Below, in pieces: positions 1 to 7,930 of a stretch of DNA of 39,046 bases; within the stretch, counting starts at the first letter, position 1; the number at the start of each line of letters is the position of its first letter. Under the pieces are notes generated by a model. That model saw only the letters and a program-made list of their open reading frames with translations, was not told the origin of the DNA and did not search any database. Position numbers and translations under genes: made by a program. The DNA is from Microcaldota archaeon (GTDB taxonomy: Archaea > Micrarchaeota > Micrarchaeia > Micrarchaeales > CABMGC01). The DNA lies in contig JAJZLN010000025.1 of assembly GCA_021803425.1 (NCBI GenBank), forward strand, positions 1-39,046, given 5' to 3'.

Positions 1-1433
1 TATGCGCTCAGAGTTTCATATTCATTGGAATCTACTACAACATTCGAAGCTGAAATTGTTGGAATACTGAGTTGTGGATTTATTCTTATTGCGTTGTAAA
101 TTAATATCGCGTTTGTTCCGGTAAGTCCTGACAGCCCTTCAAGTCCAGTCGTGCTGTCCTGCGCATAGCCATACAACATCAATGTGCCATACACTGTCTG
201 ACTGTAGGGGACATTGAGCTGCGATTGGATTCCATTGAATGTTATATCAATTGTGTTTCCAGATTCGGCATACAAGTCCAAAGTCAATGCATTATTTGCA
301 TCTAAATACTCTACCGCGCTTTCGGGGACCGATATCGTATTTACTGTACCTCCTCCATCATTAGACACATAAGCTAAAGTTCCGGAAGGATTGAACAACA
401 CATAATCCGGTTGAAAAAGACCCTGTATTGTGTTTGTAACAGTATTTGTTACGGTGTTTATCACGCTTATGGTGTTTCCTCCAGTTTGGCAACTGAAAAA
501 ACAACCATTATTTGCGACATATGCAAGAGCGCCAGAAGGATCGAATGAAACGCCTATTGGATAGGATCCTACATTTATTGTGTTTATTACGGTGTTTGTA
601 GAAGTTTCTATCACGCTTACGCTGCTGCTTCCGTAATTCGATACATATGCAATTGTGCCCTGCGGATTCAATGAAACAGAATAAGGCCACGTTCCAACGA
701 TTATGGTATTTACAACAGCATTGGCTGCAACATTTATTACGTTAACGGTTCCGCTTCCCAGATTAGGTACATATGCAAGCGTTCCTGAAGGGTTGAATGT
801 GGCTATGTATGGGTCAGAACCCACAGTTATCGTATTTATCACGGTGTTAGTTGCAACATCTATGACATTTACCGTCCCGCTGTCATGGTTTGATACATAT
901 GCAAGAGTGCCTGAAGGATTGAATGACACTCCATCAGGACTAGAACCCACAGTTATCGTATTTATCACGGTGTTCGTTGCAACATCTATGACATTTACAG
1001 TATCGCTTCCATAATTTGCTACATATGCAATAGTCCCCAGATAGTTCAGGGCCACATCGCGCGGCTCTGTGCCTACGGTTATTGTGTTTATTACACTATT
1101 CGTTGCGGTGTCAATGACGCTGACTGTCCCGCTCCCAAAATTAGCAACATATACTAATGATCCGGAAGGCGAAATTGCGAGCCCCACAGGTTCAAAGCCC
1201 ACGCCAACAGTGCTAATTGTCTGGTCTTGGAGGCCGTTGTCCGCTATCAATACATATTCTCCCTTATAAGGACCTATGCCCCCGCTTATAATTGCATTTG
1301 ATATGGCTCTCTGGCCTACATCTATCGAAGTGTTTGATAGCGTAAGAAAACTATTTGATGATGTCAGTTGCGCGTGCGTAATTATGCACAGACAAGCCGC
1401 CGTAATAATAAAAAATACAAAATACTTCTGCAT
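1..1433 (-). CDS. Secreted YVTN-type beta-propeller surface protein (3' end outside window)
   Basis: Read on the minus strand from ATG 1433, the frame is open to base 1, so the C-terminus is missing. The first ~22 residues (MQKYFVFFIITAACLCIITH) are a signal peptide. An Ig-like surface-protein opening (LSNTSIDVGQ, SGGIGPY) follows, then seven or eight YVTN/NHL-like repeats of about 42 residues with the core AYVxNxGSGTVxVIxxxTNTVINTI, enough for one propeller. After base ~340 comes a non-repeat domain ending in a second Ig-like opening (VVVDSNEYETL). Such proteins are typical archaeal S-layer or adhesion proteins; the ligand is unknown. It is divergent from nuoA. The start is supported by the signal peptide and an upstream TATA box. 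Confidence 0.85.
   Translation of the reverse strand, partial: MQKYFVFFIITAACLCIITHAQLTSSNSFLTLSNTSIDVGQRAISNAIISGGIGPYKGEYVLIADNGLQDQTISTVGVGFEPVGLAISPSGSLVYVANFGSGTVSVIDTATNSVINTITVGTEPRDVALNYLGTIAYVANYGSDTVNVIDVATNTVINTITVGSSPDGVSFNPSGTLAYVSNHDSGTVNVIDVATNTVINTITVGSDPYIATFNPSGTLAYVPNLGSGTVNVINVAANAVVNTIIVGTWPYSVSLNPQGTIAYVSNYGSSSVSVIETSTNTVINTINVGSYPIGVSFDPSGALAYVANNGCFFSCQTGGNTISVINTVTNTVTNTIQGLFQPDYVLFNPSGTLAYVSNDGGGTVNTISVPESAVEYLDANNALTLDLYAESGNTIDITFNGIQSQLNVPYSQTVYGTLMLYGYAQDSTTGLEGLSGLTGTNAILIYNAIRINPQLSIPTISASNVVVDSNEYETLSA
816..1007 (-). repeat. Near-identical tandem propeller-blade repeats (126-bp period)
   Basis: Bases 816-881 and 942-1007 match over about 66 nt with four differences, offset by 126 nt, i.e. 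one 42-residue blade. The other blades align at protein level but not at DNA level. This pair therefore looks recently duplicated or homogenised by gene conversion. Confidence 0.8.
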
Positions 1434-1471
1434 AAAATATTCCAACCAGCAAGAGAACTAATCCGTTAAAC

Positions 1472-1479
1472 TATAAAAA
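1472..1479 (-). promoter_or_regulatory. TATA box of the YVTN surface protein gene
   Basis: On the minus strand the site reads TTTTTATA, about 40 nt upstream of ATG 1433. This predicts a leader of about 15 nt containing a weak purine-rich site. Confidence 0.4.
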
Positions 1480-1527
1480 CAGTTGTATCATAGTTTCTAG
1501 CAAAAATTACGAATATTCTGCAAAAGA

Positions 1528-1535
1528 TTTAATAA
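1528..1535 (+). promoter_or_regulatory. TATA box of the nuo operon
   Basis: TTTAATAA is centred about 27 nt upstream of ATG 1558, with a purine-rich BRE-like stretch (CAAAAG) just before it. The spacing predicts an essentially leaderless nuo transcript. Confidence 0.5.
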
Positions 1536-1557
1536 CTTCAATTGCCCTGTATTTACC

Positions 1558-1911
1558 ATGGATGCTAACGTTGCTGCGATATTAATATTCATACTGGTTT
1601 CGGTCTTTACTCCAGTATCCTTCATCATTACCTCAAAATTATTGAGGAGGAATACTACGCGCAATGCAGTTAAGGACTCCCCGTTTGAGAGCGCCGAGGA
1701 AAGCGTGGGATCACAGATAAGCGTGATGCACGAATACATGCATTATTTTCTGATATTCCTTGCATATGAAATACTTGTTGCAGTGGTGCTTGTATGGTCG
1801 CCGATAGTGCGATCTTTAGGCAGGATTCAGAGTGCAGCGATACTTCTGCTCCTCTTTCTCGGGATAGTGTTTTCAGGTTTTATACTTCTGATTGCAAGAA
1901 GGAATGAATAG
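1558..1911 (+). CDS. nuoA: NADH-quinone oxidoreductase-like subunit A
   Basis: 117-residue membrane subunit of complex I, part of the quinone-site/E-channel region. Three transmembrane helices are visible (about 6-25, 62-82, 90-112). The family's loop motif after TM1 is present as PFESAEESVG (42-51), replacing the usual PYECG form, and the second helix reads YFLIFLAYEILVAVVLVW. First gene of the nuo operon; its TAG overlaps the GTG start of nuoB by one base. Length is normal for NuoA. Identity rests on the motif, topology and position. Confidence 0.85.
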   Translation: MDANVAAILIFILVSVFTPVSFIITSKLLRRNTTRNAVKDSPFESAEESVGSQISVMHEYMHYFLIFLAYEILVAVVLVWSPIVRSLGRIQSAAILLLLFLGIVFSGFILLIARRNE

Positions 1912-2498
1912 TGCATATTATGGAAGAAAATGATGTTGGTTCAAAAGAATTTGAGAATGCAAAGCAGGAGATGGACAGGCTTGTCTACGAGTCACTTAAG
2001 GAAAAGGAAATAAAGCCGAATGCCATGTTTGCCAAGCTTTCAGAGCTGACAAAAGCAATGTCAGTGACAAAAGGCGTAGTCAAATGGTCAAGGGTAAATT
2101 CTCTTTGGCCAATGCAGTTCGGGCTTGCCTGCTGTGCCATAGAGCTAATGGATTTTGGTTCGGCAAGGATAGATGCAGAGAGGAAAGGCTACCTTCTTTT
2201 TAGGGGAACTCCGCGACAATGCGATGTGATGATCATTGCAGGTTGGGTTACAAAGTCAATGGTGCCTGAGATAAAGAGGCTGTACGAGCAGATGTCAAAG
2301 CCCCGCTACATAATCGCTTTCGGAGAGTGTGCAACATGCGGTGGCCCATGGTGGGAAAGTTACAACATAGTCAAGGGAATAGACCAGGTGCTTCCAGTTG
2401 ACGTCTATGTTGCAGGATGCCCTCCCAAACCTGAAAATCTGTTCGAGGCTCTTATAAAACTGCAGAAGAAGATAGATGGTAAAATTGAAAGTAGATAG
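1911..2498 (+). CDS. nuoB: Complex I subunit B (N2 iron-sulfur subunit)
   Basis: 195 residues. Holds the terminal [4Fe-4S] cluster N2 that hands electrons to quinone. Cluster ligands are visible as C74-C75 (GLACCAIELM), C140 (FGECATCGG) and C170 (VAGCPPKPE); the C75-C140 spacing of 65 is as in known NuoB/Nqo6. An N-terminal extension of ~50 polar residues precedes the conserved core. Start is either GTG 1911, overlapping the nuoA stop, or ATG 1920 in the same frame; the AGAAGGA stretch before 1911 slightly favours GTG. It overlaps nuoC by 23 nt, indicating coupled translation. Confidence 0.93.
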   Translation: MHIMEENDVGSKEFENAKQEMDRLVYESLKEKEIKPNAMFAKLSELTKAMSVTKGVVKWSRVNSLWPMQFGLACCAIELMDFGSARIDAERKGYLLFRGTPRQCDVMIIAGWVTKSMVPEIKRLYEQMSKPRYIIAFGECATCGGPWWESYNIVKGIDQVLPVDVYVAGCPPKPENLFEALIKLQKKIDGKIESR

Positions 2499-2862
2499 AG
2501 ACGCTCTTCTGGGCACAATAAGTAAGATGAAAAGTGAAGGCTGGGAATTCTTGGTAAAGATAACTGCCGTTGATTACAAAGATCACGTAGATGTACTTTA
2601 TATCATAAGGGATTTGGCCAAGTCAAAGGACGAGATACTCGAGGTGACTCTACAGCCAACGGACCTTTGGCTTCCTACGATATTCAACATACATCAATCT
2701 GCAGATTGGTATGAAAGGGAACTATCGGAAATGTTCGGTGTAGAGATAAAGGGCCGGTTGGTGCCGAGGCTATTTTTGGAGAAATGGGATGGCATAGATC
2801 CACCGCTGAGGAAGAGTTTTGTTTGGGATTCAACATACAGGACAAGTGATGATAAGCAATGA
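2476..2862 (+). CDS. nuoC: Complex I subunit C (30-kDa type)
   Basis: 128 residues, short for the family. Peripheral-arm subunit that packs on NuoD and NuoB. The 30-kDa signature is present: ERELSEMFGVEIKG (80-93), followed by LVPRLFLEKW and PPLRKSF (109-115). Its start lies inside nuoB, and its stop overlaps nuoD by 4 nt (ATGA). Separate from nuoD, unlike the fused NuoCD of enterobacteria. Confidence 0.9.
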   Translation: MVKLKVDRDALLGTISKMKSEGWEFLVKITAVDYKDHVDVLYIIRDLAKSKDEILEVTLQPTDLWLPTIFNIHQSADWYERELSEMFGVEIKGRLVPRLFLEKWDGIDPPLRKSFVWDSTYRTSDDKQ

Positions 2863-3953
2863 CGATAACAAGGATCAACATAGGCCCGGTGCATCCAAGC
2901 ACACACGGGGTTATAAGGCTTGTAGTGGATCTTGATGGCGATACTATAGTCAAGGTTGAGCCCCATGTAGGGTTTCTACATAGGGGCGTCGAGAAGCTTG
3001 CAGAGACAAGAATGTACATGCAGATACCGCCTTATACCGAAAAACTCGATTATGTTGCGCCTCTCGCCTATGATGAAGCATATGTCGCAACTGTCGAAGC
3101 CGCCCTCGGTATCGAGGTAAAGGAACGGGCGCAATACCTGAGGGTAATAGAGCTTGAGCTTCAAAGGATTGCTAGCCACCTTTTGGGCATAGGCACCCTA
3201 TGCAATGATATAGGCCAGATGTTCACTACATTCATGTGGGCGTTCAAGGACAGGGATATGGTATTGGATCTGCTTCAGGAAGCTACAGGTTCAAGGATGT
3301 TCCATGTAAACATGCGCCTCGGAGGCCTGCATTCCGATGTGCCTCCTGATTTTGTGGATCACACAATAAGCCTTATGGATTATATGGAAAAAAGGATAGT
3401 TCATTACGAGAAATACATAGAGAAGAACACTACATTCAAGGAGAGGATGGTGGGGGTAGGTGTTCTTACAAAGGAGAAAGCGATTGAGCTTGGCGTTGCT
3501 GGGCCTGTTTTAAGGGCTTCAGGAATCAACTACGATGTAAGGAAAAACAGGCCTTATTATGTTTATGACAAGTTCCATTTCAATACCAAAACTCTTTATG
3601 ATGGGGACAATTTTTCAAGGTATAAGGTAAGGATGCTGGAGCTCAAGGAGAGTGTAAGGATCATCAAGGCTGTTGCAAGGGCTATGCCAGATGGTGATGC
3701 ATTGGGAATGCCCATAAAATTAAGGAGCCCAAATCCGGTAAACCGGATTGCTGTGGTGAGCAGAGAGTTACCAAGGGGCGAGTGCCTTTTGTATATGGTG
3801 GCAGATCCGCAGAAACCATACAGGCTTTCGATAAGGTCACCAAATATGATAAATCTCGCAGCAATAAGCCACATGGCAAAAGGCGCAAGGTTTGCGGACC
3901 TGTTTGCTATACTGGGATCTCTTGACATAGTCATGGGATGTATAGATCGGTGA
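2859..3953 (+). CDS. nuoD: Complex I subunit D (49-kDa, quinone-binding)
   Basis: 364 residues. Forms the quinone pocket with NuoB. HPSTHG gives H12 and H16, and EKLDY gives Y65. The H16-Y65 spacing of 49 equals that of the quinone-binding His38/Tyr87 pair of Thermus Nqo4. The hydrogenase N-terminal CxxC is absent (FLHRGVEKLAETRMYMQ), which argues for a quinone reductase rather than an energy-converting NiFe hydrogenase. It ends DIVMGCIDR, matching the family's D-x-V-x-G-E-I-D-R end. A GTGAT Shine-Dalgarno-like site precedes the ATG. Confidence 0.94.
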   Translation: MTITRINIGPVHPSTHGVIRLVVDLDGDTIVKVEPHVGFLHRGVEKLAETRMYMQIPPYTEKLDYVAPLAYDEAYVATVEAALGIEVKERAQYLRVIELELQRIASHLLGIGTLCNDIGQMFTTFMWAFKDRDMVLDLLQEATGSRMFHVNMRLGGLHSDVPPDFVDHTISLMDYMEKRIVHYEKYIEKNTTFKERMVGVGVLTKEKAIELGVAGPVLRASGINYDVRKNRPYYVYDKFHFNTKTLYDGDNFSRYKVRMLELKESVRIIKAVARAMPDGDALGMPIKLRSPNPVNRIAVVSRELPRGECLLYMVADPQKPYRLSIRSPNMINLAAISHMAKGARFADLFAILGSLDIVMGCIDR

Positions 3954-3960
3954 AACTTTT

Positions 3961-4974
3961 ATGCCCTACAATAATACTATAGGTAACATTGCAAACATTC
4001 CTTATTGGATGGGGTCGCAGAATCCATTGTACAACATAATAGGAATAATAATATATGTAATAATAATTTCAATAACATTTTCAATATTCGGGTACGTGGT
4101 CGGTTGGTTAGAGAGGAAATTAATAGCGAGGGCCCAGAATAGGCATGGGCCAACGTATGTTGGGATGTGGGGATTTCTTCAGAACTTCGCAGACCTTGTA
4201 AAGCTGCTTGCCAAGGAAGACATAATAATGGAGCGCGCAGACAAGCTTCTGTTCATGGTTTCAATACCTCTGATACTTGCACTGTCCGTATTTGTAATAC
4301 TCCTATTTCCCTATTCCCCTTCTCTTCAGGCAACAAGCCTGAATTTTGGGCTGTTGATTATACTTACGATAATTGCCTTCTTTCCAATAACCCTTTTTGC
4401 GGCAGGATTCTCTACTGGAAACAAGTTTGCAGGAATAAGCGCGCAAAGGTCTGTGCTCATACTACTAAGCTATGAAATACCTACTGTCCTTGTAGTTGCA
4501 TCAATAGTGCTGATCTCCGGAAGCTATAACATGGCAAGCATAGTTGCCTCGCAATCAAGCTATTACTACGTCCTGCTCGTGCCAATAGGTTTCATAGTCT
4601 TCTTCATAGCCCTTCTTGCAGAGTTTGAAAGGCCGCCGTTCGATTTGAGGGAAGCCGACTCTGAACTAATATCTGGTTGGCTTACCGATGTAAGTGCCCC
4701 GTATTACGCCCTTGCGCTTTTCATAGACTATGCAAGGATGTTTCTTGGCAGCATACTTATAGCGATATTATTCTTTGGCGGATGGCTTGGGCCCTCGTTT
4801 CTTCCTCCGTTCTTCTGGATTGTAGCTAAGGCATTCATAATATCCATATTTATAATAATGATCAGGGCAACCGCATTTAGGATGAGGATAGACAGGATAC
4901 TAAGGTTTGGGTGGGAGTGGCTCATACCTCTGTCATTAATAAATCTTATAATCGCATATATATTGTTTGTGTGA
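3961..4974 (+). CDS. nuoH: Complex I subunit H (membrane, quinone-site)
   Basis: 337 residues, about eight transmembrane helices. The ND1/NuoH signatures are clear: ERKLIARAQNRHGPTYVG (51-68), AQRSVLILLSYEIP (161-174) and EFERPPFDLREADSELISGW (221-240), the last being the acidic loop that links the quinone cavity to the membrane arm. A GGTGA site 7 nt before ATG 3961 supports the start. The gene lies 7 nt after nuoD. Confidence 0.95.
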   Translation: MPYNNTIGNIANIPYWMGSQNPLYNIIGIIIYVIIISITFSIFGYVVGWLERKLIARAQNRHGPTYVGMWGFLQNFADLVKLLAKEDIIMERADKLLFMVSIPLILALSVFVILLFPYSPSLQATSLNFGLLIILTIIAFFPITLFAAGFSTGNKFAGISAQRSVLILLSYEIPTVLVVASIVLISGSYNMASIVASQSSYYYVLLVPIGFIVFFIALLAEFERPPFDLREADSELISGWLTDVSAPYYALALFIDYARMFLGSILIAILFFGGWLGPSFLPPFFWIVAKAFIISIFIIMIRATAFRMRIDRILRFGWEWLIPLSLINLIIAYILFV

Positions 4975-4977
4975 AGT

Positions 4978-5346
4978 GTGACAATGATAGGGCCTTTGGC
5001 TAAGACCATAAAAGCAGCTGTGTTTGAAAAGAGATTCACAACTGAATTTCCAGAGAAGAGGGAATCTATGCCTGATAGCTACAGGGGTAGGCTGCGGCTC
5101 GACATGGATACGTGCATAAGCTGTTCTGCATGCGCGATAATATGCCCGAACAAGACAATAACAATGGTAAGTGTGCTTACAGATAAAGGAGACAAGATAA
5201 TGCCCCAAGTCGGGCATGAGCGGTGCCTGTTCTGTGCTCTGTGCGCCGAAGTTTGCCCTCCAAAATGCCTTACTCTTACCAAAAGCTACGAGTTCGAGGC
5301 GTATGACAAAAGGGAGTTGCTTACACGACCAGAGGAGCTTGAGTAG
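4978..5346 (+). CDS. nuoI: Complex I subunit I (two [4Fe-4S] clusters)
   Basis: 122 residues. Carries clusters N6a and N6b between the (here unknown) electron entry and NuoB. Two CxxCxxCxxxC ferredoxin motifs are seen: C46, C49, C52, C56 (CISCSACAIIC) and C83, C86, C89, C93 (CLFCALCAEVC). Start is GTG 4978 or ATG 4984 in the same frame; the call keeps GTG. Lies 3 nt after nuoH. Confidence 0.93.
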   Translation: MTMIGPLAKTIKAAVFEKRFTTEFPEKRESMPDSYRGRLRLDMDTCISCSACAIICPNKTITMVSVLTDKGDKIMPQVGHERCLFCALCAEVCPPKCLTLTKSYEFEAYDKRELLTRPEELE

Positions 5347-5351
5347 GTAAT

Positions 5352-5828
5352 ATGCTAGAAGTATATATATTTTCCATAATCTCTGCGATGACAATTGCGG
5401 CATCAGTGCTAGTCACCGCATCAAAGAAACTGCTTTATTCGGCAATCTTTCTTGCAATTGCGTTTTTAGGCAGCGCTCTTTTATTCTTCCTCATAGGACA
5501 GACAATGATAGCGTTGCTCCAGCTCATAGTTTTTGTTGGAGGATTATCCACATTCCTGATAGTCTCAATTGCTTCTGAGAACAAATTACCAAGGCTAATA
5601 AATTTATGGCACTTTGTTGCAGTCGCAGTGATACTGTTTGCAGCAATATTCTACACCACATCTGCATTTATGCCTTATACCAGTGCGTCACCAAGCAATT
5701 TCCTGGATGTCGCATCTGCAGCTTTAAGCACAGGATACGCCGTTTTCTACATAATGGCAATGTTGCTGTTTGCTGTAGCACTTAGCGGAGTCTTTATAAT
5801 AAAAAAATTTACAAAGCTGTTGGTTTGA
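5352..5828 (+). CDS. nuoJ: Complex I subunit J
   Basis: 158 residues, five predicted transmembrane helices. TM3 region reads IGQTMIALLQLIVFVGGLSTFLI, matching the NuoJ core with the mid-helix pi-bulge region of the E-channel. An AGGT site 6 nt upstream supports ATG 5352. Its stop (TGA) is immediately followed by the nuoK ATG with no gap. Confidence 0.88.
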   Translation: MLEVYIFSIISAMTIAASVLVTASKKLLYSAIFLAIAFLGSALLFFLIGQTMIALLQLIVFVGGLSTFLIVSIASENKLPRLINLWHFVAVAVILFAAIFYTTSAFMPYTSASPSNFLDVASAALSTGYAVFYIMAMLLFAVALSGVFIIKKFTKLLV

Positions 5829-6137
5829 ATGATACCTCCAATATACCTATTTGCGCTTTCATTTTCGCTCTTGTCAATAGGGCTTGCCAGCATAGCCTCA
5901 AACCGTAACATAATAGTGATGCTGCTTTCAGTCGAGCTGATATTTATTGCCAGTACCATAATACTTGCGTCATCATTCTATTACAATCCAAAGACCAGCC
6001 CGGACGCTGTAATAATGCTTTTCTCGATATTCTCCGTGGCGGCTGTAGAGGTAATGGCAGTAATAACATTCTATATATACCTTAAATACAGCGGTACAGG
6101 ATTTGATATGAGGAAGCTTTCGAAGATCAGATGGTGA
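5829..6137 (+). CDS. nuoK: Complex I subunit K
   Basis: 102 residues, three transmembrane helices. E36 (LLSVELIF) sits exactly where the essential TM2 glutamate of E. coli NuoK is, and E74 (AAVEVMA) falls near the TM3 glutamate (E72 there). Both are thought to relay protons along the membrane axis. The gene overlaps nuoL by 7 nt. Confidence 0.92.
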   Translation: MIPPIYLFALSFSLLSIGLASIASNRNIIVMLLSVELIFIASTIILASSFYYNPKTSPDAVIMLFSIFSVAAVEVMAVITFYIYLKYSGTGFDMRKLSKIRW

Positions 6138-7930
6138 AAATTATGCTTGCACTTGTAGTAATTGTACCACTCATTGCAGCAATATTGGGTATAGCTGCAG
6201 TAAAGGATCCGAAAAAAGCCAAATACATTGCGGTTGCAGGATCCATAATAAGCTTCGCATCGGTTGCACTTGTCGGATACGGTACGGCAACCATTCCTTG
6301 GCTCAGCGTCGGCGTGCATGTATTTAACATATCGATAAGTGTGACCCCACTTAATTACCTACTTCTCTTTCTTGTCTTGTTAGTGGGAGTTTTTGTAATG
6401 GTATACTCCGTAGGTTACATGACTACGCTTAGTGAGCACAGAAGGTTCTTTCTTGAGATAATTGCGTTTCAGACGGCAATGGCGGTATTCGCAGTAAGCG
6501 GCAATTTCATAACGCTTTTCTTTGCCTGGGAATTTCTAAGCCTTACCAGTTACCTTCTCATAGGCTTCTGGAATCACAGAGATTCTGCAAATCGTGCTGC
6601 AAGAAGATCCCTCACCATAATATTCATAGGCGATCTTGCGCTTCTCGGATCAATAATAATGTTCTGGAGCGCATTCGGAACCCTTGAATTTTCAAGCATA
6701 ATATCAATGCTAAGTTCTGTGCATCCAGCAGGCGTTTCGATAGCTTCTATGCTTCTTCTTATAGCGATATTTACGAAATCCGCCCAGTTCCCGTTCCATG
6801 AGTGGCTCATAGATGCAATGGAAGGCCCAACCCCCGTATCCGCATTCCTGCATTCAAGCACAATGGTGAAGGCAGGAGTATTTGTTGCAATAATTCTTGC
6901 ACCAATATTCTATGTAGGTGGAACTGACGGATTCATGGTTGCAATAGGCATTGTAACTGCAGTAATCGCGACAGTAGCCGCAGCAAGGGAAATGCATATA
7001 AAAAAGGTAATAGCATATTCGACAATACAGGAGCTCTCCATAATGCTTGTCGCGGCCGGAAGCTCCTTCATTCTTCCTGCAATATACTTCTTTTTTGCGC
7101 AGACATTCTATAAGGCGCTTCTATTCTTCAGCTCAGGTGTCTCAATGGAGTCTACCGGCAAGGAAAATCTTAATGACATGTACGGCCTCCGCTCTTCAAA
7201 GATTTTATATGCATCAACTATATTCGGCGTACTGTCTCTTGCTGGCTTCATACCATTCTCCGGTTTCTTTGCAAGCAGCCTTATAGGGACAAGCCTGCTC
7301 TCTAACACCGTTGTATACGCAATAATGCTCGGCATAAGCATGCTCACAAGTTTTTATATATTCCGTTGGGTATCCTTCCAGGCGAGAACCACAAAGAGCG
7401 TGGAGATTACGGCCAATTACATGTCGACTCCAGCAAGCATGAAATACCCCATTGCACTTCTAGCCGCATTTACCCTTCTTGCATCGGCATTCATAATCTA
7501 CATGCCCGGCTTCCTTAATTACGGCGGATATCTGAATTATCTCAGCATTCCCAATTCAGTCAACCTCTCAATTCAGGATGGCATATTATTCACAATACTG
7601 GTATCTGCCGGTGCGGCGCTTGCATACCTAGTCTATTACAAGAACATCATAAAGTTCAGCGCAAAATCAATGGACATATTCCTTTACACTAGGCCCATAA
7701 TGAATTTGATATACAGAGTATTTACCATGGTGACATACGGTATTGCGGAAGGGGCATCGGTATTCGACTCGTACCTGAGCGACGGGTTCGACATGCTCGG
7801 TAGGCTTACATATCGCTCAGGGTACATATTAAGGAGAGCATCAGTCGGCGACATAAACATGTACGCCCTGATATTCATAATAGGCATCATCGCGCTATTA
7901 ATACCATTTTATCTGCTGGTGATAGTCTGA
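6131..7930 (+). CDS. nuoL: Complex I subunit L (antiporter-like, distal)
   Basis: 599 residues, normal for NuoL, including a C-terminal extension that would form the lateral helix and last TM. Antiporter-family residues are seen: E134 (FAWEFLSLTSYLLIGFW), K216 (IFTKSAQFPFHEWLIDAMEG) and H241/K247 (LHSSTMVKAG). The Lys and His are expected to form one proton channel. Its TGA stop overlaps the proposed ATA start of nuoN. The canonical next gene, nuoM, is not here. Confidence 0.94.
   Translation: MVKIMLALVVIVPLIAAILGIAAVKDPKKAKYIAVAGSIISFASVALVGYGTATIPWLSVGVHVFNISISVTPLNYLLLFLVLLVGVFVMVYSVGYMTTLSEHRRFFLEIIAFQTAMAVFAVSGNFITLFFAWEFLSLTSYLLIGFWNHRDSANRAARRSLTIIFIGDLALLGSIIMFWSAFGTLEFSSIISMLSSVHPAGVSIASMLLLIAIFTKSAQFPFHEWLIDAMEGPTPVSAFLHSSTMVKAGVFVAIILAPIFYVGGTDGFMVAIGIVTAVIATVAAAREMHIKKVIAYSTIQELSIMLVAAGSSFILPAIYFFFAQTFYKALLFFSSGVSMESTGKENLNDMYGLRSSKILYASTIFGVLSLAGFIPFSGFFASSLIGTSLLSNTVVYAIMLGISMLTSFYIFRWVSFQARTTKSVEITANYMSTPASMKYPIALLAAFTLLASAFIIYMPGFLNYGGYLNYLSIPNSVNLSIQDGILFTILVSAGAALAYLVYYKNIIKFSAKSMDIFLYTRPIMNLIYRVFTMVTYGIAEGASVFDSYLSDGFDMLGRLTYRSGYILRRASVGDINMYALIFIIGIIALLIPFYLLVIV
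7918..7923 (+). promoter_or_regulatory. GGTGAT ribosome-binding site that decides the nuoN start
   Basis: GGTGAT is complementary to the archaeal 16S 3' end and lies 6 nt before ATA 7930, but 42 nt before the first ATG (7966). It sits inside the last codons of nuoL. Confidence 0.5.

Noticed and set aside
508-1461. Short plus- and minus-strand ORFs inside the propeller gene region
   Set aside because: One uninterrupted minus-strand frame from 1433 to base 1 explains the region; the repeat codons create the shadow ORFs.
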